Shown: one piece after another, positions 8,898-15,500 of the stretch | Layout of the letters: every line of letters starts with the position of its first letter | How positions within the stretch are numbered: position 1 is the first letter of the stretch | Assembly (NCBI GenBank): GCA_030262895.1 | Contig: JAJSZW010000013.1 | Coordinates: 1-45,484 of the forward strand | Reading direction: 5' to 3' | Length of the DNA stretch: 45,484 nt | Origin: Deltaproteobacteria bacterium | GTDB taxonomy: Bacteria > Desulfobacterota > Desulfobacteria > Desulfobacterales > ETH-SRB1 | Notes under the pieces: generated by a model | The model's input: only the letters and a program-made list of their open reading frames with translations | Told to the model about the DNA's origin: nothing | The model's database searches: none | Translations under genes and position numbers: made by a program

Positions 8898-10055
8898 TCA
8901 AATATATTGGGTAGTATTCTCGAATTTAACTAAAGCAGCTTGAAACATATCTAAAGCCTTATTTAATTCATCATATTCAATATTCAATGATGGTAACATT
9001 CTTATTACATATTTATTACCAGTAGGTAGTACTAGCAATCCTTGCTCATAACATAATAATAGTAGTGGTTCAACCTCTTTATCCATTTCTACACCAATCA
9101 TAAATCCTCTACCCCTGATTTTTTTGATACAAGAAAATCTCTTTTTAAGTTCATTTAATTCAAATCTAAAATATTGTGATTTAGTAATAACATTAAACTT
9201 AATTCTTTCTTCTTCCATTATTTTAAGTGTTTCTAAAGCTGCTACTATTTGTAAAGGATTACAAGCAAATGTTCCTCCAATAGAACCAGGTGGTGAATTA
9301 TTAAAAATTTCCTTACTAGACATTACACAACCTATAGGTATACCACCTGCTAATCCTTTACCTGCTAATATAATATCCGGTATAATATTACTATATTCAA
9401 AATCAAAAAAACTTCCTGTTCTATTAATACCACATTGTATTTCATCAGTAATTAATAATGATCCATTACGCCGAGTATTATATCTTAATTGTTGCATAAA
9501 AGAGTTACTTAAAGTAATAACTCCTCCCTCACCCTGAGTAGATTCAATAATTATAGCAGCAACATCATTATCAATTTTAGTAATATCATTAGATATTGAA
9601 CAATCTCCTAAGAAAGGACCCATATTTTTTTTCCATTTATGATTATCAGATAAAGCAGCAACACCAATAGTTCTTCCATGAAATCCTTTTCTGATTGATA
9701 AAATCTTCTTTCTTTTTGTATATTGTCTTGCTATCTTAATAGCATTATCAACAGCTTCACTACCGCTAGGTGAAAAAACAAATGTATCAATATTTTTAGG
9801 TGTTTTTTTATTTAATAACTCACATACTATAGGATATTGAGGTATAGTACCATTGAATATTTGAAAATGTAATCCTGAGTTTAATATTTGCGTACATAAT
9901 GTATTACATATACGAGGATGACGGTGACCAAGGGATAATACACCAATTCCAGAAGTTAGATCTAATAAAGGTCTATTTCTATTAGTATATACCCAACTAC
10001 CACTTCCTCTAGAAAAAATAAATTTGGAATTTTGTTTAATACATCTTGGGAGCAT
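8898..10055 (-). CDS. Class III PLP-dependent aminotransferase (acetylornithine/GABA type)
   Basis: A 385-residue, full-length class III aminotransferase. Recognisable motifs are LDLTSGIGVLSLGHRHP near the N-terminus, SPSGSEAVDNAIK (cofactor phosphate region), KGFHGRT, the LLITDEIQCGINRTG block with the PLP-ring Asp, and ILAGKGLAGGIPIG with the Schiff-base Lys near residue 233. Substrate cannot be fixed from sequence; acetylornithine, ornithine and GABA aminotransferases are all similar. The gene precedes R2 on the same strand, with 29 nt between its stop and the R2 ATG. A metabolic enzyme of this type is uncommon in viruses and was probably acquired from a cell. All key residues are present, so an active enzyme is likely. 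Confidence 0.93.
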   Translation of the reverse strand: MLPRCIKQNSKFIFSRGSGSWVYTNRNRPLLDLTSGIGVLSLGHRHPRICNTLCTQILNSGLHFQIFNGTIPQYPIVCELLNKKTPKNIDTFVFSPSGSEAVDNAIKIARQYTKRKKILSIRKGFHGRTIGVAALSDNHKWKKNMGPFLGDCSISNDITKIDNDVAAIIIESTQGEGGVITLSNSFMQQLRYNTRRNGSLLITDEIQCGINRTGSFFDFEYSNIIPDIILAGKGLAGGIPIGCVMSSKEIFNNSPPGSIGGTFACNPLQIVAALETLKIMEEERIKFNVITKSQYFRFELNELKKRFSCIKKIRGRGFMIGVEMDKEVEPLLLLCYEQGLLVLPTGNKYVIRMLPSLNIEYDELNKALDMFQAALVKFENTTQYI

Positions 10056-10091
10056 TTATATATTATTAACTAACTATATATAATTAAAAAA

Positions 10092-10152
10092 TTGAAATAT
10101 GCTATATCTAAGTTAACCAACGATTCTAGAGCTACAGTTTTGTACTCTGTTC
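10092..10152 (+). promoter_or_regulatory. TTGAAT-type box plus encoded spliced-leader-like 5' leader (copy 1)
   Basis: The box TTGAAAT (10092-10098) is followed after exactly 16 nt by the leader starting AACCAACGATTC at 10115. This copy has A to G in the centre (TCTAGAGC) and lacks one base in the GTTTCTGTAC part. It ends GTTC instead of ATTG. The leader precedes the coding start at 10175 by about 22 nt. It resembles a euglenozoan spliced-leader exon. Confidence 0.75.
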
Positions 10153-10174
10153 TTTTCCCCCTTAGTCTAGCTTG

Positions 10175-10645
10175 ATGGTGATGGCAGATTCATGGACGAT
10201 ACAAGATGAGATAAAGGCGTGGCTGGATGTACCAGAACTTATGGGTTCCTCTAGGACGGATAGAAAGATTTCAGCCTCCTCATGGGGAGCAGTAAAATGG
10301 AAGGAATGGTTTACTAATAATCCTGAATGTAAAGAGTGGACACCGTTGGTATGGGATCTGTGGTTTAGTTTAGGTGAAATCGATAGCTGGACATCCAAAC
10401 AATGGAAACATTATTGGGTGGGTTTGAGGAGAGATAATAATATGTACATTCCAGCAATAATGGATGTGCTGACAACAATGCCACCGATATCATCGATAGC
10501 TCCAACCAATGAGGTATCACCATCGTCTCAGACTATTCTAGATGGATGGAGTCATGATCCTTATGTAGTTGGACATCCACCAGCACACACTACACCAAGC
10601 TTTACGTATCCCATACCACCCTGTGCGTTAAACAGTGCGAGATGA
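10175..10645 (+). CDS. Trp-rich protein of the leader-bearing gene class, unknown function
   Basis: A 156-residue protein counted from the first ATG, at 10175; the in-frame ATG at 10181 (MADSW) is an alternative. The longer frame would start with TTG. It is rich in tryptophan (WTIQDEIKAW, WKEWFTNN, WDLWF, WKHYWVG), with a Pro/Ser/Thr-rich C-terminal third. No membrane segment or known domain is seen. GC content and codon choice (ACC, CTG, GTG) differ from the AT-rich neighbours. It follows an encoded SL-like leader and ends before an A/T palindrome, so it belongs to the dispersed leader-bearing class. Confidence 0.7.
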   Translation: MVMADSWTIQDEIKAWLDVPELMGSSRTDRKISASSWGAVKWKEWFTNNPECKEWTPLVWDLWFSLGEIDSWTSKQWKHYWVGLRRDNNMYIPAIMDVLTTMPPISSIAPTNEVSPSSQTILDGWSHDPYVVGHPPAHTTPSFTYPIPPCALNSAR

Positions 10646-10669
10646 AACGCATTTTCTCTCATCTCTATA

Positions 10670-10688
10670 CAAAAAAAATATTTTTTTG
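10670..10688. terminator. A/T palindrome at the 3' end of the 10175 gene
   Basis: An A8/T7 inverted repeat lies 24 nt after the stop codon and is followed by TTATTAAATAA. A convergent gene ends at 10694, so the element could end transcripts from both strands. The same structure follows every leader-bearing gene here. Confidence 0.65.
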
Positions 10689-10693
10689 TCTTA

Positions 10694-11029
10694 TTAAATA
10701 ACTGGTTTTCCTTGTCTTATTTCATTTTCCCAACGTTTATGTTTCATCTCTGTATCAATTGCTGGTACTGGAAAATGTGGATCTGATTCTGGAAAGCGTG
10801 GATCTATACCAAGACATTTATTTTTCATTAAAGGATTGTCTGCCATTGGTCCAGTTAAACTACATTCATCTGGTCTAAGATCATTACGAGCCCACATGTC
10901 TTCATCATTATCAGTATCGTTATTAAATGAACTATTTTTATTTTTACAGATAAAATACATTACAGCAAAAACAATGGCTACAATTAAACATGTATAAAAT
11001 ATAATTTTAAAAGGAGAAAACAAGATCAT
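10694..11029 (-). CDS. Small N-terminally anchored membrane protein
   Basis: A 111-residue protein. Residues about 8-28 (IIFYTCLIVAIVFAVMYFICK) form one membrane segment, and the rest is soluble with aspartate and proline (NDTDNDEDMWARNDLRPDEC). The layout resembles the two next genes on the minus strand: an N-terminal anchor followed by a short tail mentioning DEC and NPL/NPF-like stretches. A virion membrane protein is a reasonable guess. The start lies in a TATATAATG-like context. Confidence 0.65.
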   Translation of the reverse strand: MILFSPFKIIFYTCLIVAIVFAVMYFICKNKNSSFNNDTDNDEDMWARNDLRPDECSLTGPMADNPLMKNKCLGIDPRFPESDPHFPVPAIDTEMKHKRWENEIRQGKPVI

Positions 11030-11064
11030 TATATATGATATTTAATAAAAAAAATATATATTTT

Positions 11065-11301
11065 TCAAACTTCATCTCCACCTCTCTCAGCTGTTGTACC
11101 AGATAATATAAATGGATTTGGTAAAACTCTGCCAGCAGTTGGTACTAATGGAGCCCAAGACTGTCTATCTTCTCCATCTTTTTTATCACCATGTCTATAA
11201 TCATATCCAGTCATACTACTTGATCCAGTACATAATACAACGATAAAAAGTATTATTAAAATTATAATAACGCAACATAATAATCCACAACCTCTACACA
11301 T
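11065..11301 (-). CDS. Micro membrane protein with MCRGC N-terminus
   Basis: A 78-residue protein. It begins MCRGCGLLCC and continues into a hydrophobic stretch of isoleucine and leucine (VIIILIILFIVVLC), followed by a short polar tail. The N-terminal cysteines could be palmitoylated or disulfide-bonded. It is clearly similar in design to the next gene (MCPGC...), suggesting local duplication. The start follows TATATAAT. Function unknown. Confidence 0.6.
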   Translation of the reverse strand: MCRGCGLLCCVIIILIILFIVVLCTGSSSMTGYDYRHGDKKDGEDRQSWAPLVPTAGRVLPNPFILSGTTAERGGDEV

Positions 11302-11320
11302 TATATATTATATATAAATA

Positions 11321-11602
11321 CTAATATTTATTAGATAAAAACTTTCCAGGTGCTACGGCACCTTGCATATATCCAGGTAATGGTGCATCAAATATCCATT
11401 GTTTATCAAGTCTACAATGAGAACTTAAATTAGGTTGATTTTGTATATCCGAACATTCATCATATCTATATCCAAATACATCCCAAGGATTTAGTCCATC
11501 TTCAGGAGCTGAAAAGCAACTCTTATTACCCCATATAACTACACAGAATATAATAATCATTATTATTATTATGATCGTTAAACATACACAACCAGGACAC
11601 AT
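11321..11602 (-). CDS. Micro membrane protein with MCPGC N-terminus
   Basis: I chose the ATG at 11602 because it follows TATATA directly and gives MCPGCVCLTI, matching the MCRGC start of the neighbour. The ATG at 11614 (MLYIMCPGC) is possible but overlaps the upstream stop codon. The protein has 93 residues: an N-terminal Cys cluster, a long Ile-rich membrane segment (IIIIIMIIIFCVVIWG), then a soluble tail with YDECSD and SSHCRLD. It is a likely paralogue of the 11065-11301 gene. Confidence 0.6.
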   Translation of the reverse strand: MCPGCVCLTIIIIIMIIIFCVVIWGNKSCFSAPEDGLNPWDVFGYRYDECSDIQNQPNLSSHCRLDKQWIFDAPLPGYMQGAVAPGKFLSNKY

Positions 11603-11613
11603 TATATATAACA

Positions 11614-11850
11614 TTAATTAATTTGTCCTGTTATTTTTAAATCTTGAATCTTAATGTTGACCTCTCCAACCGTAATATCTATTTTTGCTCGTTTAAAAAC
11701 TTCTTTTAATTTTAATTTTTTACACTGATGTTTAATATTTTGAATAGCTTCTATTGTCTGATCAGGTATTAATGGTTCTACTGATGTATCATCTCTAAAT
11801 TCTGCATTAGGAATAATATCATCTCTCCTTGGTGATTCTAGATCTCCCAT
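11614..11850 (-). CDS. Small soluble protein, unknown
   Basis: A 78-residue, charged protein with no membrane segment. The C-terminal half (IEAIQNIKHQCKKLKLKEVF) is probably helical, followed by alternating hydrophobic residues (IDITVGEVNIKIQDLKI) that suggest beta strands. The start lies in a TATATTAATATAATG context. It is the first gene of a minus-strand series running to 10694. No family recognised. Confidence 0.5.
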   Translation of the reverse strand: MGDLESPRRDDIIPNAEFRDDTSVEPLIPDQTIEAIQNIKHQCKKLKLKEVFKRAKIDITVGEVNIKIQDLKITGQIN

Positions 11851-11893
11851 TATATTAATATATATTTGTATAAATAATATAATGATTGGTATT

Positions 11894-11962
11894 TTAATCG
11901 GTATTATTATTGTTTAAAAAAGAGTCTGAAGTCTCTCTAAATGGTAATCTAGATCTACTCAT
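11894..11962 (-). CDS. Possible 22-residue micro-ORF
   Basis: An ATG directly after TATATA opens MSRSRLPFRETSDSFLNNNN and ends in TAA at 11894. The start context matches the surrounding real genes, but the peptide is very short and no similarity is visible. It could be a remnant. Confidence 0.2.
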   Translation of the reverse strand: MSRSRLPFRETSDSFLNNNNTD

Positions 11963-11973
11963 TATATATAAAA

Positions 11974-12035
11974 TTGAATATAGCAGAGCATTAATTAACC
12001 AACGATTCTAAAGCTACAGTTTCTGTACTTTTTGC
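11974..12035 (+). promoter_or_regulatory. TTGAAT-type box plus encoded spliced-leader-like 5' leader (copy 2)
   Basis: The box TTGAATA (11974-11980) is followed by 16 nt, then the leader from 11997: AACCAACGATTC, TAAAGC, then ACAGTTTCTGTACTTT. This copy keeps the complete GTTTCTGTACTTT part. It lies 20 nt before the ATG at 12056. Confidence 0.8.
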
Positions 12036-12055
12036 TTCTCTCAATCCATTTTTCA

Positions 12056-12295
12056 ATGTCCATGAAGATGAATTATCTGATGGCAGTTCAGACTCAGAAT
12101 GTTCAGTCAAACAAACACGGTGCGAAGGTTGCACGATTCCTCATGCCACTAAAGACACAGTATGTTGTAGGTGGTAAGGTACTTCCTCCTCATCAGCCTC
12201 GACACTATCTACCGGGTGGACGGCTGATGAAAGGCAAGGGCACTAATCCAAAGACTCGACTTTGTGGTCCCACGCATGACGGAGGACGACCATAA
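12056..12295 (+). CDS. Leader-bearing gene, possibly frameshifted
   Basis: The first ATG after the leader (12056) opens a 79-residue basic frame (MSMKMNYLMAVQTQ...GGRP). However, the +2 frame over 12055-12177 reads as a more protein-like acidic and Cys-rich sequence (HEDELSDGSSDSEC, then TRCEGC and VCCRW) and has no ATG of its own. A one-base change near the start would join that frame to the ATG. The region is GC-richer than its neighbours. It may be a decayed or frameshifted gene, or one short basic protein. Either way it is of the leader-bearing class. Confidence 0.35.
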   Translation: MSMKMNYLMAVQTQNVQSNKHGAKVARFLMPLKTQYVVGGKVLPPHQPRHYLPGGRLMKGKGTNPKTRLCGPTHDGGRP

Positions 12296-12363
12296 TTAGA
12301 ATGAATGATCGCTGTGAATCATGAAGATTGACCCCCCCCCCTCCCATCTTTCTCATCTCTCAT

Positions 12364-12392
12364 CATTAGGAGGCGCATGGCGCTACCTAATG
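12364..12392. other. GC-containing stem-loop in the 3' region of the 12056 gene
   Basis: CATTAGG (12364-12370) pairs with CCTAATG (12386-12392), and inside this GCGC pairs with GCGC around the loop ATG. It lies just after a run of nine C and before the A/T palindrome, in a 155-nt gene-free interval. Confidence 0.55.
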
Positions 12393-12419
12393 AATTGGGG
12401 CAAAACGGGATAGCACCTC

Positions 12420-12436
12420 AAAAAAAAGGTTTTTTT
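12420..12436. terminator. A/T palindrome at the 3' end of the 12056 gene
   Basis: A8-GG-T7 followed by a TATTAAATAT tail. The convergent minus-strand gene ends at 12451, so the element could serve both directions. Confidence 0.6.
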
Positions 12437-12450
12437 ATGATATTAAATAT

Positions 12451-12807
12451 CTAAACATTACAATCAAAGTACATTGGATTATTTTCAATGGCTAATTGTT
12501 CATCTTCTTTTGCTGGCATAAATGACTTTAAAAGTCTATTATTATAACAAGCCTTCTTTAAATCATCAACAAAACTAGCATGAGCATGTACTGGTCTTAA
12601 TAGTGTTAATATTTCTTTATTTTGTTCTTCTATTTTGTTCATTCTATTTTCATATATTGATATTATTCTTTTTATTCTTCTATTATCTTTATATATTTTT
12701 TTATTATTATCTTCTATATCATATTGAGTTTCTAACATATGTTGAACATAGCTAGATAAAACTACTATTGATTTTTCTACATCTTCCTTTGTGTATTCTT
12801 CTGTCAT
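12451..12807 (-). CDS. Coiled-coil protein, unknown
   Basis: A 118-residue, Lys/Glu/Asn-rich protein. Residues about 25-75 (IEDNNKKIYKDNRRIKRI, NRMNKIEEQNKEILTLL) show heptad-like spacing of isoleucine and leucine, consistent with a coiled coil. There are no membrane segments. The start is divergent from the 12816 gene, with only the 8-nt TTTATATA-type spacer between the ATGs. Function unknown. Confidence 0.55.
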   Translation of the reverse strand: MTEEYTKEDVEKSIVVLSSYVQHMLETQYDIEDNNKKIYKDNRRIKRIISIYENRMNKIEEQNKEILTLLRPVHAHASFVDDLKKACYNNRLLKSFMPAKEDEQLAIENNPMYFDCNV

Positions 12808-12815
12808 TTTATATA

Positions 12816-12941
12816 ATGAAATATATTAATTTAATATTATTTATTTTTATATCAGTATTAGCTTATAGAATTATACATAGAAAAAAAGAAGAAGAAAAGG
12901 AATTACTGCTAACTGATGATTGTAAATATTCTACAGTTTAA
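12816..12941 (+). CDS. 41-residue single-pass membrane protein
   Basis: The ATG at 12816 follows TATATA and opens MKYINLILFIFISVLAYRII, an N-terminal membrane segment, followed by RKKEEEKEL and a short polar end. It is divergent from the coiled-coil gene at 12451 and 17 nt upstream of another small membrane-protein gene on the same strand. Its size, context and membrane segment match the many micro membrane proteins of this region. Confidence 0.5.
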   Translation: MKYINLILFIFISVLAYRIIHRKKEEEKELLLTDDCKYSTV

Positions 12942-12958
12942 TTTTAATTAAGTATATA

Positions 12959-13231
12959 ATGAAACAATATAGTGGTAGAATTACTACATTATCAGTATCT
13001 ATAGCTATTATAGGAATTCTTACATTAATAATACTTTCTGTATCTATTAATAGTTCAGGATGTAATCGATTCTATACTAAGAATTACAATTGGAAAGCTG
13101 ATGGGGGGTATCAAATACAGGGTAATCCTAATTGCAAATCAAAGAACATTTATAAAGAAGGTATAAGATATAATAGTGAGGTGCAACCAGTGTGGCGTTA
13201 TGATACATCAGGAAGATGGGTGTTTCTATAA
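12959..13231 (+). CDS. Small anchored protein with C-terminal WRYDTSGRWVF tail
   Basis: A 90-residue protein with one membrane segment near residues 10-30 (TLSVSIAIIGILTLIILSVS), followed by an aromatic tail with two cysteines (SGCNRFY, NPNCKSK). The start has a TATATAATG context. A virion membrane protein is possible; no family recognised. Confidence 0.55.
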   Translation: MKQYSGRITTLSVSIAIIGILTLIILSVSINSSGCNRFYTKNYNWKADGGYQIQGNPNCKSKNIYKEGIRYNSEVQPVWRYDTSGRWVFL

Positions 13232-13233
13232 AA

Positions 13234-13269
13234 TTGAATTGATTTTTATATTAATTAACCCTCTTTACA
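13234..13269 (+). promoter_or_regulatory. TTGAAT-type box with truncated leader remnant (copy 8)
   Basis: The box TTGAATT (13234-13240) is followed by exactly 16 nt, then AACC at 13257 and directly CTCTTTACA before the ATG at 13270. It keeps the promoter geometry, the leader's first four bases and a TCTTTAC-like end, but the middle of the leader is missing. Confidence 0.5.
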
Positions 13270-13620
13270 ATGTCTGAACAATCGGATTCTGATTCTAGTT
13301 CCCCTCGGGAAACTATTGAAATTTATCAAGAACTTGCGGAGTGTTACAATGAGATGAAACGGAATCTCACTCATATGCTTAATAAAGATCTTAAGGTAAA
13401 AGATATAAATAAGTTAGTTGAATTTGATTCCATGCTTGAGTTGGTATTAGAACAACCTCTTGGTCAACCATCAACTCTGGCAGAAATGAATAAATATATG
13501 GAAATTGTGAGTACATCAAATCGTTTACGTTTCTTACAATCTCAGTTAAAAGAACGAATCAAAACTCTTTCAGAGAGTCTTACAGATACGTTATACCAAA
13601 CTCTTGCCGGATCTGATTAA
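13270..13620 (+). CDS. Helical protein of the leader-bearing class, unknown
   Basis: A 116-residue acidic protein. It starts MSEQSDSDSSSPRE and continues with mainly helical sequence (IEIYQELAECYNEMKRNL, LRFLQSQLKERIKTLSESL), probably coiled coil. No membrane segment and no recognised domain. It has the TTGAAT box at the same spacing as the leader-bearing genes and the same 3' A/T palindrome, but only a remnant of the leader. Codon use is intermediate between the AT-rich viral genes and the GC-richer leader genes. Confidence 0.65.
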   Translation: MSEQSDSDSSSPRETIEIYQELAECYNEMKRNLTHMLNKDLKVKDINKLVEFDSMLELVLEQPLGQPSTLAEMNKYMEIVSTSNRLRFLQSQLKERIKTLSESLTDTLYQTLAGSD

Positions 13621-13635
13621 AAAAAATCTTTTTTT
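13619..13635. terminator. A/T palindrome at the 3' end of the 13270 gene
   Basis: A8-TC-T7 overlaps the stop codon of the 13270 gene and is followed by ATATTATTAAATA. The convergent family X polymerase gene ends at 13642 inside the conserved tail. Confidence 0.65.
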
Positions 13636-13641
13636 ATATTA

Positions 13642-14148
13642 TTAAATATTTCTGTCTTCTGGGGGTTTTATCTTAAGACCTAAAAATCTTTGGATATCGG
13701 CAACTGTTTTAAATTTACCAGGAACCTGCTTATTGGTAGTTTCATAAAACAAACCATATTGCGATAATTTATACCCTTTTAGTTTCGCAAGACGACGTAC
13801 TCTGAGGTTGTATTTCAGACCACTTTCTGTATATAGTAAAGCAAATGCTACATCTTTTTTTGTAGTATAAAAGAAGTCTGACTTTACCTTTTTATTATCA
13901 ACCAATAGTTCAAGTGAACATCTTTTGGGACCGCAATTTATTTCTTTTAAAACTTCCACACGTTTATCAAACTGGAAATCATATAATATATTTTTATCTT
14001 CTGTTGGAGTTATGATTAAAAAGTCTAGATCTTTTACAGTCTTATTCTTACGAATAATAGAACCAACTACTACTATATCAAACTTCTTATTATATCTAAT
14101 ACTATTAGTAATAATTTTAGAAATTTTTTGTGCTGTTAATAGATTCAT
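13642..14148 (-). CDS. Family X DNA polymerase (minimal repair polymerase, ASFV O174L-like)
   Basis: A 168-residue protein, close to the 174-residue ASFV Pol X, which fills gaps in base excision repair. It has only the palm and thumb regions. The nucleotidyltransferase motif VVVGSIIRK (Gly29-Ser30) is followed by the metal-binding pair D40-L-D42, and a third Asp is likely D91 (KSDFFY). The C-terminal half carries the Pol X signature NLRVRRLAKLKGYKLSQYGLF and ends IKPPEDRN, close to family consensus. It is divergent from the deaminase gene with a 7-nt spacer. Viral repair in an oxidising host compartment is the inferred role. Confidence 0.92.
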   Translation of the reverse strand: MNLLTAQKISKIITNSIRYNKKFDIVVVGSIIRKNKTVKDLDFLIITPTEDKNILYDFQFDKRVEVLKEINCGPKRCSLELLVDNKKVKSDFFYTTKKDVAFALLYTESGLKYNLRVRRLAKLKGYKLSQYGLFYETTNKQVPGKFKTVADIQRFLGLKIKPPEDRNI

Positions 14149-14155
14149 TATATTA

Positions 14156-14599
14156 ATGAGTGAAGAATTTATGGAACGTGCTATTCAACTTTCAAGAGAA
14201 TCAGAAGGCGGACCATTCGGAGCAGTCATTATAAAAAATGATACTATTATAAGTGAATCTTCTAATGGAGTTGTTCCTAATAAAGATGCCACAGCACATG
14301 CTGAGATGTGTGCTATAAGGTCTGCATGTAAAAAATTAGATACACATTGTTTAAATGGGTGTGTATTGTATACATCATGTGAACCATGTTGTATGTGTCT
14401 ATCAGCATGTTATTGGGCAGGAATTGCTGAAATTTATTATGCTAATAGTAGAAAAGATGCTGAATCTATAGGATTCAGTGATAAATATATTCATAATCAG
14501 TTAAAATTACCACATAATAAAAAAAGTATAATTATAGAAAGAAAAGAAAATAAGAAAGCCAAAGAAATATTTCAAAGGTGGAAAGGAAAAAGATATTAA
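14156..14599 (+). CDS. Guanine deaminase-like cytidine-deaminase-fold enzyme
   Basis: A 147-residue protein that resembles bacterial-type guanine deaminases (guanine to xanthine). I chose the ATG at 14156 (MSEEFMERAIQLS), which follows TATTA; a longer frame runs back over the divergent Pol X gene. Zinc-binding residues are H48 with the catalytic E50 (THAEM-type motif, AHAEMCAI) and C78/C81 in TSCEPCCMC. The segment AGIAEIYYANSRKDAESIGF and a C-terminal domain-swap-like tail (IFQRWKGK) also fit guanine deaminase better than tRNA or dCMP deaminases. It may feed purine salvage. The substrate call is moderate; the fold call is strong. Confidence 0.88.
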   Translation: MSEEFMERAIQLSRESEGGPFGAVIIKNDTIISESSNGVVPNKDATAHAEMCAIRSACKKLDTHCLNGCVLYTSCEPCCMCLSACYWAGIAEIYYANSRKDAESIGFSDKYIHNQLKLPHNKKSIIIERKENKKAKEIFQRWKGKRY

Positions 14600-15084
14600 T
14601 TATTTATTAAATCACTTAATACGCTTTTATATAAATCAAGAAGATGAATATTTACATGAACAAATTCATGTAGTTCTATTATACTTAATCTACAATTAGG
14701 ACATTTTGTATCACCATGTAATAATAACAATAAAATACAATGAGAATGGAACTTACTATTACATTTTTCATTACATTCATATTCACATATATAGTCTCCA
14801 CTTTTAATATTATCTAAACATATAGAACATACATCAGAATCATTTGATGTTCTCTTAATATTAAATTTATTATTTATTGCATCAGTTAAAGATTTATCTC
14901 TGTTATTAACAAATGTTATTATAACTCTATTAATTATAATTGGTAATATATTAATTATTTCAATTGTTTTTTCGATTAAAAATCTTATAACTGTATTAGA
15001 TGAACATATAATTAGAATACTAATAATAGATAGTAAAATAGAAATAAATATAATTAAAAAACAAATATATACATTCGATGACAT
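14596..15084 (-). CDS. Membrane-anchored RING-like (possible E3 ubiquitin ligase)
   Basis: I chose the ATG at 15084 (MSSNVYICFL), which faces the ATG at 15096 across an 11-nt palindrome-like spacer. The protein has 162 residues. An N-terminal hydrophobic region (VYICFLIIFISILLSIISILII) forms one or two membrane passes. The C-terminal half has CSICLDNI, then a CNEKCNSKFHSHC segment and TKCPNCRLS, an arrangement of a RING or RING-variant finger. Such proteins transfer ubiquitin to membrane targets. It overlaps the end of the deaminase gene by 4 nt (convergent). The E3 role is inferred from the motif. Confidence 0.78.
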   Translation of the reverse strand: MSSNVYICFLIIFISILLSIISILIICSSNTVIRFLIEKTIEIINILPIIINRVIITFVNNRDKSLTDAINNKFNIKRTSNDSDVCSICLDNIKSGDYICEYECNEKCNSKFHSHCILLLLLHGDTKCPNCRLSIIELHEFVHVNIHLLDLYKSVLSDLINN

Positions 15085-15095
15085 TAATTCAATTA

Positions 15096-15500
15096 ATGAT
15101 AATAATGCTGGCATTAACTATATTAGTTATATATATATATATATTATCATTTAAAGAAAGTAATATAGTAACTGGAGAAATTAATAACATAGCATTATCA
15201 GTAGACTGTTCTGATACTCCTAATTCTTATAAAGGATATCTTGTTCTTAAAGATGATATTAGTTCATTACCAGGAAATAATTCATATATAACATTTAATA
15301 AAGCTCCAGAAATATTATTTCATATAGAATACTTACCAGTAACAGATAAGAATTATAATAATTGTGCTAAAGCCTTCCCAGTAAATAAATTAACTAAAGA
15401 AAGAATATATTTATGTCCAAGTTCTGTAAATAAACTTATAAACAAAAAATGTACTGGTAGTTTACCATTGAAAGCTCAATGGAGATTGTTTATTAAATAA
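15096..15500 (+). CDS. Anchored small protein with extracellular-type domain
   Basis: A 134-residue protein from the ATG at 15096 (MIIMLALTILVIYIYIL), with an N-terminal signal anchor. The remainder has spaced cysteines (VDCSD, NNCAKAF, YLCPS, KKCTGS) and predicted beta strands (GYLVLKDD, EILFHIEYLP). It may form a disulfide-bonded outer domain. It overlaps the 3' end of the convergent PAN-domain gene by 39 nt. No family recognised. Confidence 0.6.
   Translation: MIIMLALTILVIYIYILSFKESNIVTGEINNIALSVDCSDTPNSYKGYLVLKDDISSLPGNNSYITFNKAPEILFHIEYLPVTDKNYNNCAKAFPVNKLTKERIYLCPSSVNKLINKKCTGSLPLKAQWRLFIK

Noticed and set aside
8869..8901. R2 starting at 8901
   Set aside because: That codon is TTG; the ATG at 8868 gives a normal R2 N-terminus.
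13925..14155. Long N-terminal extension of the deaminase
   Set aside because: It lies entirely antisense to the Pol X gene, and the family length matches the ATG at 14156.
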